Shown: positions 48,451-57,101, numbered from the stretch's first letter. The stretch: 64,000 nt of DNA from Jejubacter calystegiae (GCF_005671395.1 NZ_CP040428.1:4154001-4218000), one strand, 5' to 3'. The notes: generated by a model from the sequence alone, not told the origin. Translations and numbers: made by a program.

Positions 48451-49124
48451 TATTTAGCGGATTTCATCTCCTGAATAACAGGATCACGGGTTAACAGATA
48501 TCGATCCAGCGTAAACCGGTAGCACTGGGTATCATTGATTTTTAAATACATACGGTCTGCCGCTTTTGGTCCGCAGGGGGAAATAAAGGAGGCATCCGCC
48601 AGCAGAGCCACCCGGGCAATCCAGGGAGTGGAAAATACCGCCAGGACAGGTAATGGAGCCGTGAGTATCATCAGATAAATGCCACGCCGCAGTAACAACA
48701 TAAAACCTGAGGACTCAATGGACTGCTTCATGCCACCGGGAATAACAGGAGAAAACTGGCTATAGACTGAAACAATCATACCCGACAGCGCAGAGGCCAG
48801 CATAATCAGTGCCCAAACCAGAAGCACCGAAACAGGCACTCCCAATATTGCGGGGGAATATTTCAAATTATCTTCGCTGACGCCGCTGGCAAAACTCAGT
48901 ATTTTCAAAGCGATCAGATAAGAAAAAAACCAAATCACCACATTATAAAATTTGAGGACATACGCATTTTTCAGAAAACCGAAGATCGCCCCACGCAGCG
49001 GCGCCAGTCGGATAATCCCCAGACCAAAAAGAATACAGAACGCGATATAGATATGGCCGTAATACATGGCCGCCACGACCATACCACAAATAACCAAATC
49101 CGTTATTATCTCTTTCCTGGACAT
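48450..49124 (-). CDS. Integral membrane protein of unknown function
   Basis: 224 residues from ATG 49124 (GGAA about 10 bases upstream); the same frame is open to 49361 but the N-terminal part there looks non-coding. Not recognised. Hydrophobic helices include IITDLVICGMVVAAMYYGHIYIAFCILFGLG, YNVVIWFFSYLIALKIL, AILGVPVSVLLVWALIMLASALSGMIV and GIYLMILTAPLPVLAVFS. The C-terminal ~55 residues are soluble (DASFISPCGPKAADRMYLKINDTQCYRFTLDRYL). That layout, membrane helices then a small Cys-containing domain, resembles the protein at 32634. Base composition is lower in GC than its neighbours. Confidence 0.72.
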   Translation of the reverse strand: MSRKEIITDLVICGMVVAAMYYGHIYIAFCILFGLGIIRLAPLRGAIFGFLKNAYVLKFYNVVIWFFSYLIALKILSFASGVSEDNLKYSPAILGVPVSVLLVWALIMLASALSGMIVSVYSQFSPVIPGGMKQSIESSGFMLLLRRGIYLMILTAPLPVLAVFSTPWIARVALLADASFISPCGPKAADRMYLKINDTQCYRFTLDRYLLTRDPVIQEMKSAK

Positions 49125-49239
49125 ATTGTCTTGATTCCCGATCCACCTCTCCAGGTTTCGGAATATAGCACAGGCATATGGCCAATTAGCTGTCGCGACG
49201 CGTAAGCCAGGGAGGAAAATATTTCCTCCCCCAATCCCG

Positions 49240-50622
49240 TTATTCCCGCTGCGCCCGGGTCCACCACAGTTCGGCGCGACCGTTAAACAGCGGCCAGGCG
49301 ATCGCAATGGCCGCCATACTGATAATCCACGAAATATCGGTGCCCGGCACCAGTCCGGCATAAGGGCCAGAGAAAAAGGCGTTCTTCATAAAGGGCAACT
49401 GCACCAGGATACCGAAGGCGTAAATGCCCAGCGCCTTACGGTTTACCCGCCCATAGCGACCGCCGTCGGCCCGGAAGATCGATTCCACATCGTAGCGCTG
49501 ACCGTGGATCAGATAGAAGTCGATCAGATTGATCATCGCCCAGGGCACCAGCACCGAGATCAGCGCCAGAATCAGGTTCAGGAACAGGTTCACAAAGTTG
49601 GATGAGGCCGCCAGCGCCACCAGTACCGAGCCCACCAGCACCACCGCGGAGCACAGCAGCCGCCCGCGGGCCGATGGCCGCCAGTCCGGCACAAAGGTCT
49701 GTACCGCGGTGATCAGCGACAGTACCGCACCGTAGAGATTCATGGCGTTATGACAGATGATATTCAGCAGAAACAGTACCATCAGCAGCGGACCCAGCCA
49801 GCCGGTGGCCTGGCGCACCGCGTCCATGGCGTCGCTGCCGCCGGTGACGCTGACCGCCGACATGCCGAACAGAAACGCCAGGATAGTGCCGCAGCAGGCG
49901 CCGAGCCAGGTATACAAAAACGGTTTCAGTACCCCGCAATCTTCCGGCAGATAGCGCGAATAGTCAGAGGTATAAGGCGAGAAGCTAATCTGCCATACCG
50001 CCCCCAGACAGAAGGTGGCGAACCAGCCGGAAAGCGTAAAACTGCCGCGCGCCCAGAAATCCGCGGGCAGCGGATGGCTGTAGATCATCGCCAGCCCCGC
50101 CAGCAGCGCCGCTCCCATCACCCAGGCGCCAATGCGGTTAAGACGGTGAATAAAGTGATACCCGACCGCGCCTATAAAGGTAGCGGCCGCGGCGCCGCAC
50201 AGCGTGGCGCTGGTAATACCGATCGACGGCAGTACGTTATGGATCACCCGGCCGGAAAGCGTGATATTCGAGATAAAAAAGCCCAGGTAGATGACCGAGG
50301 CAAACGCAATCACCAGCAGCGACCCATAGCGCCCAAACTGGGCCCGGCTCTGAACCATCTGCGGTATCCCGGCACGGGGACCCTGAGCGGAAGTGAGCCC
50401 CAGAAACAGACCGCCGAACAGATGACCCGCCACGATAGCCGTTATCGCCGACAACACGTTAAGGTGAAACGTCAGCGTGGCGGCGGCGCCGGTCACCACC
50501 GCCAGCGGCGCAATATTGGTGCAGAACCAGAGTGTAAACAGGCTGCGGGGGTGACCGTGCCGCTCGGCGGCGGGCACATAGTCGATAGACTTATTTTCAA
50601 TAAACGCTTTCCGGGCTTGCAT
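49240..50622 (-). CDS. NCS1-family permease (cytosine/purine/hydantoin type)
   Basis: 460 residues, twelve hydrophobic helices; CodB-like NCS1 carriers import nucleobases, hydantoins, allantoin or pyridoxine. Motifs include PRSLFTLWFCTNIAPLAVVTGAAA, GLTSAQGPRAGIPQMVQSRAQFGRYG and SFSPYTSDYSRYLPED. ATG 50622 has GGAGG six bases upstream. It is the last gene of a minus-strand oxidative cluster, separated from the aldehyde dehydrogenase by 149 bp with a strong hairpin, and is presumably the importer for the cluster's nitrogen-heterocycle substrate. Confidence 0.88.
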   Translation of the reverse strand: MQARKAFIENKSIDYVPAAERHGHPRSLFTLWFCTNIAPLAVVTGAAATLTFHLNVLSAITAIVAGHLFGGLFLGLTSAQGPRAGIPQMVQSRAQFGRYGSLLVIAFASVIYLGFFISNITLSGRVIHNVLPSIGITSATLCGAAAATFIGAVGYHFIHRLNRIGAWVMGAALLAGLAMIYSHPLPADFWARGSFTLSGWFATFCLGAVWQISFSPYTSDYSRYLPEDCGVLKPFLYTWLGACCGTILAFLFGMSAVSVTGGSDAMDAVRQATGWLGPLLMVLFLLNIICHNAMNLYGAVLSLITAVQTFVPDWRPSARGRLLCSAVVLVGSVLVALAASSNFVNLFLNLILALISVLVPWAMINLIDFYLIHGQRYDVESIFRADGGRYGRVNRKALGIYAFGILVQLPFMKNAFFSGPYAGLVPGTDISWIISMAAIAIAWPLFNGRAELWWTRAQRE

Positions 50623-50740
50623 GGTCGCCTCCTCCGGGAAAGAAATGGGTACAGGTTCGCGGTGTTTTCCCTGACAAAAGGCCGTAGCAGACCCGGCGCG
50701 CCATGGCTCGCCTGAACTGCGGGTTACGGATTTCCTGTTA

Positions 50741-50763
50741 GCGGCGCCGTGAACCGGCGCCGC
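50741..50763 (-). promoter_or_regulatory. 9-bp perfect hairpin between aldehyde dehydrogenase and permease genes
   Basis: GCGGCGCCG-TGAAC-CGGCGCCGC. There is no T-tract on either side, so it is more likely an mRNA-processing or partial-termination element lowering permease expression than a full terminator. Confidence 0.5.
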
Positions 50764-50771
50764 GACTTCGG

Positions 50772-52238
50772 TTAACGCATCACAAAGGGATCGTCGATGG
50801 GCTCATCGCTGGTGCGTAGCCACACGGTGCGGGTGGTGGTGTACTCCAGCGCGGCGCTGATGCCCCCTTCCCGCCCGGAGCCGGATTCGCCATAGCCGCC
50901 GAACGGCGCCATGGGCGAGATAGCCCGGTAGGTATTCAGCCAGACCACACCGGCCCGCAACACCCCGGTCACCCGGTGGGCCCGGGCCAGATCCCGGGTA
51001 AAGACGCCTGCGGCCAGGCCATAGGCGCTGTCGTTGGCCAGCCGTATCGCTTCGGCTTCGTCCCGGAACGACTGTACCGACAGCACCGGTCCGAACAGTT
51101 CGGTGCGCAGGCAGGCCGCATCGGGATGTCCATCGCAATCCAGGATGGTCGGCGGATAGTAGTGACCGCCCTGCTCCAGCGCATAATGACCGGTCACCAG
51201 CCGTGCTCCCTGTTCCAGAGACTTGCCGACCACCTCTTCAATCCGCTGTTTCTGACGGGCGGTACACAGCGGCCCGAACTGGGTTTCGGGATCTTCCGGG
51301 GCGCCAATGCGGATGGCTTCTGCCTTACGGGTCAGCAGCGCCAGGAAGCGCTCCTTAATACTTTCCGCCACCAGCAGGCGCGACCCCGCCACGCAGCTCT
51401 GGCCGGAGGCAGCAAAAATACCGGCCACCTGCGCGTTGGCGGCGCTTTCCAGATTCGCGTCGTCGAACACGATAAATGGCGACTTGCCCCCCAGCTCCAG
51501 CGAGGTGCGCGCCAGGTTCTCTGCGCTGTTGCGCACGATATGGCGCGCGGTCTCCGGCCCGCCGGTAAAGGCGATGTGGTCCACCGCCGGATGGGCGCTC
51601 AGCAGCGCACCGCACTCAGCGGCAAAGCCGGTGATCACATTGACCACGCCGGGCGGAAAACCGGCCTGGTCAATAACCCGGGCAAAGGCCAGCAGCGGAG
51701 CGGGCGCTTCTTCCGATGCCTTCAGCACCACGGTACAGCCCGCAGCCAGCGCCGGTCCCAGTTTGACTGCCGACAGAAATAGCTGACTGTTCCAGGGGAC
51801 AATCGCGGCGACCGCCCCCACCGGCTCGCGGCGGATCCAGCTTTCCATATCCGGTTTGTCGATAGCCAGCACCCGGCCTTCGATCTTATCCGCCAACCCC
51901 GCGTAGTAGCGGTAATATTCGGCGATATAGGCAATCTGAGCGCGGGTTTCGCGAATGATCTTGCCGGTATCCAGGGTTTCCAGACGCGCCAGTTCGTCGG
52001 CGTTGGCTTCCAGTAGATCGGCCAGCCGCAGCAGCAGTTTGCCGCGCCCGCCCGCAGTCAACCCGCGCCAGGCCGGATCGTTGAAGGCGCGCTGCGCGGC
52101 CATGACGGCGCGATTCACCTCGTCGCCGCGCGCTTCCGGCATTTCGGCCCAGGGTTCTCCGGTGGCCGGATTACGAGAGAGGAAGCGCGCCGCTCCCGCT
52201 TCAAAGCGGCCATCGATATAGAGTTTGAAGGTTTCCAT
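50772..52238 (-). CDS. NAD(P)+-dependent aldehyde dehydrogenase
   Basis: 488 residues, the normal length. Catalytic motifs: VPWNSQLFLSAVKLGPALAAGCTVVLKASEEAP (cofactor site), LELGGKSPFIVFDDAN with the general-base Glu, and nucleophile Cys in SGQSCVAGSRLLV (near 282). Relatives include betaine-aldehyde and hydroxymuconic-semialdehyde dehydrogenases. In this cluster it should oxidise an aldehyde released after ring opening or hydrolysis. It starts 13 bp after the LLM monooxygenase gene. Confidence 0.93.
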   Translation of the reverse strand: METFKLYIDGRFEAGAARFLSRNPATGEPWAEMPEARGDEVNRAVMAAQRAFNDPAWRGLTAGGRGKLLLRLADLLEANADELARLETLDTGKIIRETRAQIAYIAEYYRYYAGLADKIEGRVLAIDKPDMESWIRREPVGAVAAIVPWNSQLFLSAVKLGPALAAGCTVVLKASEEAPAPLLAFARVIDQAGFPPGVVNVITGFAAECGALLSAHPAVDHIAFTGGPETARHIVRNSAENLARTSLELGGKSPFIVFDDANLESAANAQVAGIFAASGQSCVAGSRLLVAESIKERFLALLTRKAEAIRIGAPEDPETQFGPLCTARQKQRIEEVVGKSLEQGARLVTGHYALEQGGHYYPPTILDCDGHPDAACLRTELFGPVLSVQSFRDEAEAIRLANDSAYGLAAGVFTRDLARAHRVTGVLRAGVVWLNTYRAISPMAPFGGYGESGSGREGGISAALEYTTTRTVWLRTSDEPIDDPFVMR

Positions 52239-52251
52239 CGCCGCCTCTCTG

Positions 52252-53289
52252 TTAGTGGAATTCCGGTAATACCGAATGGATAAAGCGTTTCAGCGACGCT
52301 TTTTTGCGCCCGAACGACATGCCGCTGTCGATCCAGAAAGCGAACTCGTCGTAGCCCAGATCCTTGTAGTGCTTCAGACGGGTAATGACCTCGTTCGGCG
52401 TACCGATGGCCAGGTTATTACGCATCATCTCCGGCGTGAAGAAGGCATTGGCGGCGATCTCTTCGTCGCTCAGCGGCTCAATCAGCCCCTGGCTAACCGG
52501 GCGTTCATTCTTAAACCAGGCGCCGAAGTAGTTATAGAAGCGGTTAAGCTCCCGGGCCGCCTGTTGGGCATCCGCTTCATCTTCCGCCACGTAACCGTGC
52601 TGTAACAGCATGATTTTCAGGGGTTGCTCCGGGGCGAACTGCGCCCTGGCCTCTTTAAAGCAACTGACCAGGCGTTCTATCTCCTCCTCACCCTGGCTGA
52701 GCGGTGTGACCTGCACGTTACAGCCGTTTTTCACCGCAAACTCATGGCTGTTTGGGTCCCTGGCCGCCACCCAGATGGGCGGATGAGGCTGCTGCTGAGG
52801 TAACGGTGCTGAAGTGCTGGAAGGGAACGACCAGAATTCACCGTCGTGGGCGTAATCGCCTTCCCACAGCTTTTTCACCGCCGGAATCAGTTCGCGCATC
52901 CGCTGCCCGGCGTCCCAGGCGGTCAGCCCTGGCAGCATGCGCTCGTATTCATACATATAAGCACCGCGGGCGATACCCAGTTCCAGCCGCCCGTCGGTGA
53001 CGATATCGGTCATCGCCGCCTCGCCCGCCAGGCGGATCGGATGGTTGAACGGCGCCACTATGGTGCCGGTGCCCAGTCGTACCCGGGAGGTGCGGCGCGC
53101 CAGATCCGCCAGGTTGATAAAAGGATTGGGGGCGATGGTGAAGTTCATCGCATGGTGTTCACCGGTCCATACCGCGTGCATGCCCCCTTTATCCGCCATC
53201 TCGCACAGCTCAATCATTTCGTCATAGAGCTGACGCTGCGGCGTTTCGGCAGAGGTGCGCTCCATATGGACAAATAAAGACAGTTTCAT
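52252..53289 (-). CDS. LLM-class (luciferase-like) flavin-dependent monooxygenase
   Basis: 345 residues from ATG 53289, with GGGAGAG five bases upstream; the frame is open further but without need. TIM-barrel bacterial luciferase-like protein: WTGEHHAMNFTIAPNPFINLADLARRTSRVRLGTGTIVAPFNHPIRLAGEAAMTDIVTDGRLELGIARG. These enzymes use reduced FMN supplied by a separate reductase and O2 to oxidise organic substrates; RutA, which opens the uracil ring, is a relative in class. The reductase partner is encoded directly upstream. The substrate is unknown. Confidence 0.9.
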   Translation of the reverse strand: MKLSLFVHMERTSAETPQRQLYDEMIELCEMADKGGMHAVWTGEHHAMNFTIAPNPFINLADLARRTSRVRLGTGTIVAPFNHPIRLAGEAAMTDIVTDGRLELGIARGAYMYEYERMLPGLTAWDAGQRMRELIPAVKKLWEGDYAHDGEFWSFPSSTSAPLPQQQPHPPIWVAARDPNSHEFAVKNGCNVQVTPLSQGEEEIERLVSCFKEARAQFAPEQPLKIMLLQHGYVAEDEADAQQAARELNRFYNYFGAWFKNERPVSQGLIEPLSDEEIAANAFFTPEMMRNNLAIGTPNEVITRLKHYKDLGYDEFAFWIDSGMSFGRKKASLKRFIHSVLPEFH

Positions 53290-53308
53290 AACGCTCTCCC
53301 GTTTACCG

Positions 53309-54238
53309 TCAGACAGCAAATTGCTTAATGGACCCGCGCTGCTCGTCGCCGTAATAGAGTCCGTAGTTGCCCATGGCGCTCTCGCGCACAAAGCGGTTGA
53401 GCAGTGATTTCAGGGCAAAATCCTGAACCGGCAGATCCGGAATCACCGGCAGCGCCACCCACTCACAGCCCGGCTGTGCGGGCGGGTTCAGCGTTGACCC
53501 TACCGGCAACGCGCAGTGCAGGACGATATGCTGCTGGTTGCGCTGGCGATCGTTATAGACCGAGTAGACCAGCCCTGGATTCGCCGGAACATCCAGCTCT
53601 TTCAGCAGCGCTTCCAGGCTTTCACCCACGCTGCCCCCCGCCACAGATCGCGACGGCAGACGGTAGCGGCCATCCTGCTGCTTCACCATCACGGCCTGGC
53701 CGCTGGCTTCAATCAGCGCGCTGACCACCACTTCCGGACCTGCCGCCAGGTTTTCAGCGTTTTGCGCCGGTGTGAAGTAAGCGCCGCGATAGTAGCCCAG
53801 CCCTGCCGTACCGCAGGAATCGAAGGCCAGTACCTCGCCAATCAGGATCTGGTGATCGCCAGCGCTGATGGTCTGCCAGCGGGCGCACTCAAACCAGGCC
53901 GAACAGCCGTCGATAAGCGGCGTGCCGTGCTCCCCCCTGCGCCACGCCGTGGCGGCGAAACGGTCTTCGCCCGGGCGGGCGAAGCGGCCCGACACCTCTT
54001 TCTGCTGCTCGGAAAGAATATTGATAGCGAAGCGTTCACCTTCGGCGAAATGGCTCAGGTTGGCCGAACGATTATCGATGCTCACCAGCAGCAGCGGCGG
54101 ATCGAGAGAAACCGATGAAAATGAGTTAGCCGTAAAACCAATGGGCTGCTGCGCTTTATTAACGGTAGTGACCACCGTCACCCCGGTCATAAAGGCGCCG
54201 AAGGCATCGCGTAGTTGTCTGCGCTTATCCGCGTCCAT
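53309..54238 (-). CDS. Flavin reductase with C-terminal NUDIX-like domain
   Basis: 309 residues. Residues 1-165 are a flavin reductase-like FMN-binding domain (AFGAFMTGVTVVTTVNKAQQPIGFTANSFSSVSLDPPLLLVSID; GDHQILIGEVLAFD), the RutF/HpaC type that supplies FMNH2 to a monooxygenase. Residues about 170-270 resemble a NUDIX fold (ALIEASGQAVMVKQQDGRYRLP; GGSVGESLEALLKELDV), but the catalytic Nudix box is incomplete (no REUxEE), so it may sense or bind a ligand. It overlaps the hydrolase gene by 14 bp upstream and lies 19 bp before the monooxygenase. Confidence 0.85.
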   Translation of the reverse strand: MDADKRRQLRDAFGAFMTGVTVVTTVNKAQQPIGFTANSFSSVSLDPPLLLVSIDNRSANLSHFAEGERFAINILSEQQKEVSGRFARPGEDRFAATAWRRGEHGTPLIDGCSAWFECARWQTISAGDHQILIGEVLAFDSCGTAGLGYYRGAYFTPAQNAENLAAGPEVVVSALIEASGQAVMVKQQDGRYRLPSRSVAGGSVGESLEALLKELDVPANPGLVYSVYNDRQRNQQHIVLHCALPVGSTLNPPAQPGCEWVALPVIPDLPVQDFALKSLLNRFVRESAMGNYGLYYGDEQRGSIKQFAV

Positions 54239-55070
54239 CTGTCACTCCTTCATGCTGTTGTCCGGCACGCCCGCTCTGATGTGGCGCGCCAAGAAAAGTC
54301 AGAATCTCGTCATTCACCGGCTGAGGATCGGTCAGGCTCAGCATATGACGGGCGTTTTTCACAATCACGGCCCGGGCGCCGGGGGTGGCCTGCGCCATCT
54401 GGTGCGCCATGGCCGGGCTGGAGTTGGCGTCGTACTCGCCGGTCATCACCAGTACCGGGCAGCCGATCTCGCCCCAGCGCCCGGCATAAGTGCTGTCGCC
54501 GTCGGCAAAGGCCTGATAGGCCCGGGCATAGCCCTGTCTGTCGACCTGGTGCAGCCATTCGCCGACCTGGCGGCGCAGCACCTGCTCCCGTGGGGCATCG
54601 CTAAACCAGCGCGCCAGCGGCGCATCGGTCTGGCCTCCGCCGTTAGCCAGCTCCAGCGCCCGGGAAAGTACCGCCTTGCGGGCCGCCGGATCGCGACGAA
54701 ATACGCCGCTGATAACAATCGCATGGCTAATCCACTGCGGATATTCAATGGCCAGCCCGGCGGCGATCAGCGCCCCCATGGAGTGGCCCGCCACGGCACA
54801 GGGCCCCTGTACCAGGCTGCGAATGGCGGCGCCGGCCCAGTGGACATAATCCTCAAGCGCGGGCGTCTGGTGGAAACCTTCGCTTTCGCCATGGCCGGGC
54901 ATATCCAGCGCAATCACCCGGTAGCGGCGACTCAGGGCTTCGAGCTGCGGATACCAGGCATCGGCATTCATACCCACGCCGTGAATCAGCACCAGCGGCG
55001 CGCCCTGGCCCGCTTCCAGGTAGCCGACGCGCAGATTCGGCTCAGACAGCCGCAGGGTTTTTCGGATCAT
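54225..55070 (-). CDS. Alpha/beta hydrolase
   Basis: 281 residues. Oxyanion region LIHGVGMNADAWYPQLEAL, nucleophile elbow GHSMG (Ser97), acid in VLVMTGEYDANSSP and His in KNARHMLSLTDPQPVN. In the Rut pathway the hydrolase RutD hydrolyses a ring-opening product; a similar step is likely here. It overlaps the DUF1185 gene by 29 bp upstream and the flavin reductase gene by 14 bp downstream, so the operon is tight. Confidence 0.88.
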   Translation of the reverse strand: MIRKTLRLSEPNLRVGYLEAGQGAPLVLIHGVGMNADAWYPQLEALSRRYRVIALDMPGHGESEGFHQTPALEDYVHWAGAAIRSLVQGPCAVAGHSMGALIAAGLAIEYPQWISHAIVISGVFRRDPAARKAVLSRALELANGGGQTDAPLARWFSDAPREQVLRRQVGEWLHQVDRQGYARAYQAFADGDSTYAGRWGEIGCPVLVMTGEYDANSSPAMAHQMAQATPGARAVIVKNARHMLSLTDPQPVNDEILTFLGAPHQSGRAGQQHEGVTDGRG

Positions 55071-55644
55071 GGCCTAACTCTTTTAAGTCGAGATAACGGT
55101 TACCGATACGGTGATGAGGTCTGCCCCCCAGCGCCGCGCCCAGTGCCACCACGATTTCATCGCTGAACGGCGCATCGCTAATGTTGAACTGGAAAGTCAG
55201 GTAGTGTTCGCGGCTGCCTTCGTCGTTTTTACCCATCATCGGGATCAGAATCGGCGATGCCGCCGGACCCCGGGTGTTGTTAAACGCAAGGTAGCTTTTG
55301 CCCTCTACCGCCGAACGGTAGTGGTTGCCGAAGTGCAGGGTGTGGATCAGCGCCGAGGCGTGCTCCAGCTCGCCGTTCAACCCCACCACTGCGCTCTTAC
55401 CAAAGGCCTGGACCTTCTCGCCGGAACCAGCCTCTTTGATGATCATGCCGGTCAGTAATTCCCCCAGTACCGGTCCCATCTCGCGGATTTTCGGCGCCAG
55501 ATCCTCAACGAAGCCCTCCCCGGCCCAGGGATTCTTCACCACGGCTGCCGCCGCGATCATCACCAGCGGCTCGGCCGCGGCCCGACCACCGTCGACCCAG
55601 GTAGTCTCGGTGGCAACAAAGGTCTTACGAATATCCGGATGCAT
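55042..55644 (-). CDS. Amino-acid-synthesis (AA_synth/DUF1185) family protein
   Basis: 200 residues from ATG 55644 (GAGGGT about 8 bases upstream). It resembles the DUF1185/AA_synth family (TTWVDGGRAAAEPLVMIAAAAVVKNPWAGEGFVEDL; GLNGELEHASALIHTLHFGNHYR; GAALGGRPHHRIGNRY), whose biochemical role is not known despite its name; members sit in catabolic gene clusters with amidases and flavin enzymes. First gene of the minus-strand cluster, divergent from the GntR regulator. Confidence 0.82.
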   Translation of the reverse strand: MHPDIRKTFVATETTWVDGGRAAAEPLVMIAAAAVVKNPWAGEGFVEDLAPKIREMGPVLGELLTGMIIKEAGSGEKVQAFGKSAVVGLNGELEHASALIHTLHFGNHYRSAVEGKSYLAFNNTRGPAASPILIPMMGKNDEGSREHYLTFQFNISDAPFSDEIVVALGAALGGRPHHRIGNRYLDLKELGHDPKNPAAV

Positions 55645-56123
55645 AACAATACCCTCTGAGATGTAGATCAAATGTTAATCAAATGTCGCAAACGGTATAG
55701 CATTGCGTATTACGGAATGTCAAAACTTGGTATACCATAAGACAACACACCAAATACGGAGTGGTAACAACCACGACCAGCGTGTTAAAGACAGCTTAAT
55801 AAGATTGATTTAAAAGGATTTTTCATTTCAACCCGGCACGAATCTTCAGCACGGGCGAACAGAGAAGCACTGTTGTTTGTGTGGAAATGACAAAACGGTA
55901 GAGTGCCGTTACGACGCGGCTGACAGACGACGGCAACAATTTTTAGCGCAATATTGAATTTTGTGAGCCGTGCCGAATTTAGCCGGGAACCGACGCCGGT
56001 GCCTCAGCCCCTCTGCCGGGGCGGCGTTGCCATCCCGTGTAAAAGGATGTTAATAGTAGCCATGAACAGGAAGAACTGGCGCTATTTCATCACGATGTTT
56101 AACGGCTCAGCATGGAGAAAATA
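55645..56123. other. 479-bp divergent intergenic region of the oxidative cluster
   Basis: Besides the repeats and palindrome it holds AT-rich stretches (55790-55830, 55940-55970) suited to promoters and a 20-codon frame (56061-56123, MNRKNWRYFITMFNGSAWRK) that ends just before the regulator start without a well-spaced ribosome site. No other gene is seen. Confidence 0.5.
55667..55737. promoter_or_regulatory. Direct repeats and GntR-type palindrome upstream of the oxidative cluster
   Basis: ATCAAATGT occurs at 55667 and 55678, one helical turn apart, just before the DUF1185 gene. TGGTATACCA (55728-55737) is a perfect palindrome of the TGGTNNACCA form used by FadR/GntR regulators. The divergent gntR gene makes it the likely operator. 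Confidence 0.6.
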
Positions 56124-56798
56124 ATGATTCAGAGCCAGTCACTGAAAATAGAGAGCACGCCTACCCTTCGTGAGCTTGCGCTAACCAAAATTCGCCAGGC
56201 CATCGTCGTCGGCTATTTTAAGGCGGGAGACCGGCTGGTGGAGCGCAACCTGAGCGATGAGCTCGGCGTCAGCCGCAGCGTGGTACGCGAGGTGATTCGC
56301 TATCTCGAAGCAGAAGGATTAATCGAGATCATCCCCAAAAAGGGCCCTATCGTCGCCATTCTGACCTGGGAGGTAGCTGAACAGATCTACAACATCCGCA
56401 TGCTGCTCGAACAGGAGGCCGCCCACGACTGCGCCCTGCGCGCCACCGAACAGGATAAAAAGCGGCTCTATGACCGACTGTTGCAAATAGACAGCGTATC
56501 CGGCGCCAGCGACGATATCCACCGCATTGAAGCTTCTCTCGCCTTTTATGAACAACTGTTTCACATAGCCGGGCATACCATCGCCTGGGAGATCGTCCAG
56601 CGTCTTAACAGCCGCATCAGCCGACTGCGTACGCTGACCCTGAAGACCCGCGAGCGCCAGGTGGCCGGTTTTGAACGCATGACGCGCATCTGGCGCGCCA
56701 TCGATCAGAACGATGCCCAACGCGCCCGCCAGGAAGTCATTGAACATCTGCGCGAAGCATCAAGTCTTGCCCGCCAGATTCTGGAACAGCAGGAGTAA
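56124..56798 (+). CDS. GntR-family (FadR/FCD subfamily) transcriptional regulator
   Basis: 224 residues from ATG 56124, chosen because GGAG lies 6 bases upstream; an in-frame ATG 12 bp earlier exists. N-terminal winged helix (LRELALTKIRQAIVVGYFKAGDRLVERNLSDELGVSRSVVREVIRYLEAEGLIEIIPKKGPIVA) and C-terminal all-helical FCD ligand domain (IRMLLEQEAAHDCALRATEQDKKRLYDRLLQI; FHIAGHTIAWEIVQRLNSR). It probably represses the divergent oxidative cluster and responds to its substrate. Confidence 0.92.
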   Translation: MIQSQSLKIESTPTLRELALTKIRQAIVVGYFKAGDRLVERNLSDELGVSRSVVREVIRYLEAEGLIEIIPKKGPIVAILTWEVAEQIYNIRMLLEQEAAHDCALRATEQDKKRLYDRLLQIDSVSGASDDIHRIEASLAFYEQLFHIAGHTIAWEIVQRLNSRISRLRTLTLKTRERQVAGFERMTRIWRAIDQNDAQRARQEVIEHLREASSLARQILEQQE

Positions 56799-56800
56799 AC

Positions 56801-57088
56801 ATGTCCGCCTACTGGATTGCCCACGTGACCGTGTACGACCCCGAGCAGTACCGCCACTATATGGATCTGGCGCCTGAAGCCTTTCAGGCTTTTAACGCCC
56901 GCTTTCTGGCCCGGGGCGGTGAAGCCTCGACTCTGGAAGGCCAGCACTTTGTGAAGCACGTGCTGATTGAGTTCGACGATTATCAGAGCGCGCTGGCCTG
57001 CTACCAGTCCGACGCCTACCAGCGGGCGAAGGCCCAACGCGCTGGCGTTGCGGAAGCGCAAATTGTGATTGTCGAAGGGTTGGCCTGA
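56801..57088 (+). CDS. DUF1330 family protein
   Basis: 95 residues with a dimeric alpha-beta-barrel look (YWIAHVTVYDPEQYRHYMDLAPEAFQAFNARFLARGGEASTLEG; VLIEFDDYQSALACYQSDAYQRAKAQR). DUF1330 proteins have no proven activity but often accompany ring-degrading enzymes. It starts 2 bp after the GntR gene and is cotranscribed with it, so it belongs to the oxidative cluster. Confidence 0.88.
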   Translation: MSAYWIAHVTVYDPEQYRHYMDLAPEAFQAFNARFLARGGEASTLEGQHFVKHVLIEFDDYQSALACYQSDAYQRAKAQRAGVAEAQIVIVEGLA

Positions 57089-57101
57089 CTAAAAACAGCC
57101 A

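Noticed and set aside
49750-50715. 321-codon plus-strand frame opposite the NCS1 permease
   Set aside because: Rich in Arg, Gln and Gly as expected of antisense to a membrane protein; no motif or start signal.
53868-55166. 432-codon open frame on the plus strand, antisense to the flavin reductase and hydrolase genes
   Set aside because: It lies opposite two well-recognised proteins, has no ribosome site and shows composition typical of GC-rich antisense frames.
56061-56123. 20-codon frame ending just before the GntR gene
   Set aside because: Ribosome site too far from the ATG and no sign of coding; mentioned only in the intergenic entry.
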